A stretch of DNA of 64,000 nucleotides from Catenulispora sp. GP43. Lineage in GTDB: Bacteria; Actinomycetota; Actinomycetes; Streptomycetales; Catenulisporaceae. Shown here one piece after another: positions 63,772-64,000 of this stretch. The stretch covers positions 29,522 through 93,521 of the forward strand of contig NZ_JBGCCT010000043.1 of assembly GCF_041260665.1 (NCBI RefSeq), read 5' to 3'. Every line of letters begins with the position of its first letter. The first letter of the stretch is position 1. The notes under the pieces were generated by a model. The model was given only the letters and a program-made list of their open reading frames with translations, searched no databases and was not told the DNA's origin. Both the position numbers and the translations under genes were made by a program.

Positions 63772-64000
63772 TCAGTTCACGTTCAGACCGGTGTCGTCGA
63801 TGACGAACGAGGTCTGCAGCGAGGAGTCCTCGGTGCCGGTGAACTTCAGCGAGATGGTCTGGCCGATGTAGCTGGCCAGGCTGAAGGAGTGCTGGGTGTA
63901 GCCGCTGTTGTGGTTGAGGTTGGAGTAGGTGGCCAGGGTGCCCAGGACGGTGCCGGAGGAGTTCAGGACCTGCACCGACAGCTTGTCGTAGGCGGTGCTG
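63772..64000 (-). CDS. C-terminus of a secreted protein with a jelly-roll/MAM-like domain (partial)
   Basis: The frame is open to the window end, so only the last 75 residues are visible. Ser/Thr/Gly-rich beta pattern ([50 protein letters not shown]) matches the C-terminal beta domain of secreted actinomycete proteases and glycan-active enzymes. The catalytic part lies outside the window. Confidence 0.75.
   Translation of the reverse strand, partial: STAYDKLSVQVLNSSGTVLGTLATYSNLNHNSGYTQHSFSLASYIGQTISLKFTGTEDSSLQTSFVIDDTGLNVN

Overview
The window is a GC-rich (roughly 70 percent) actinobacterial chromosome segment packed with genes on both strands. The organism is almost certainly a hypha-forming actinomycete. 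It carries adjacent filP-like and scy-like coiled-coil genes (tip-organising centre and intermediate-filament-like proteins), in the same order as in Streptomyces coelicolor. Many genes look leaderless: a TANNNT or CAGGAT box ends 6-9 nt before the start codon and there is no Shine-Dalgarno sequence. Gene order matches Mycobacterium and Streptomyces in blocks (tsaC - wecA - atp operon - DUF2550 - cobalamin adenosyltransferase - murA, then nucS, filP-scy, epimerase - thiolase - meaB). Extra genes between the blocks fit a relative outside Streptomyces, possibly Catenulispora-like; that placement is inference.

Layout. 1-4.9 kb: tRNA threonylcarbamoyl-AMP synthase (5' cut by the window), a GT-C glycosyltransferase resembling AftB, WecA, and a small membrane protein that opens the ATP synthase operon. 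5-12.8 kb: atpI-B-E-F-H-A-G-D-C, with a CRP-type palindrome upstream and a hairpin between atpH and atpA. 12.9-22.1 kb: DUF2550, PduO-type adenosyltransferase, a secreted-domain membrane protein, MurA with Asp in place of the catalytic Cys, 3-hydroxybutyryl-CoA dehydrogenase, GNAT, MFS and a MeaA/ethylmalonyl-CoA mutase. 22.2-31.4 kb: small unknown genes, NucS, a frameshifted Tat-exported protein, a luciferase-like oxidoreductase, a fused double 3-hydroxyacyl-CoA dehydrogenase, a methyltransferase and a CAX antiporter. 31.4-39.4 kb: two tandem paralogous ABC exporters, a hydrolase, DUF2087, an AI-2E-type permease, and an ECF sigma factor with a membrane partner. 39.6-46.2 kb: filP, scy and crotonyl-CoA carboxylase/reductase. 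46.4-51.2 kb: GNAT, a two-component system, and an MGDG-synthase-like glycosyltransferase with a polysaccharide deacetylase. 51.3-56.4 kb: methylmalonyl-CoA epimerase, thiolase, MeaB, VOC, DUF3817, DUF2127 and MarR. 56.4-64 kb: a decayed toxin-antitoxin locus, MFS plus serine hydrolase, a membrane protein, IlvD, an F420-type oxidoreductase, and the end of a secreted protein.

How the genes fit together. Thiolase, 3-hydroxybutyryl-CoA dehydrogenases, Ccr, epimerase, the MeaA mutase, MeaB and the adenosyltransferase cover most of the ethylmalonyl-CoA route, with its B12 chaperone and cofactor supply, but they are spread over 40 kb in separate transcripts. Envelope and growth functions (WecA, AftB-like, MurA, FilP, Scy, GT plus deacetylase) form a second theme. 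A third is structural: short in-frame tandem repeats (9-21 bp) recur at the ends of coding regions, sometimes across stop codons. No rRNA, tRNA, CRISPR array, insertion sequence or prophage was recognised.
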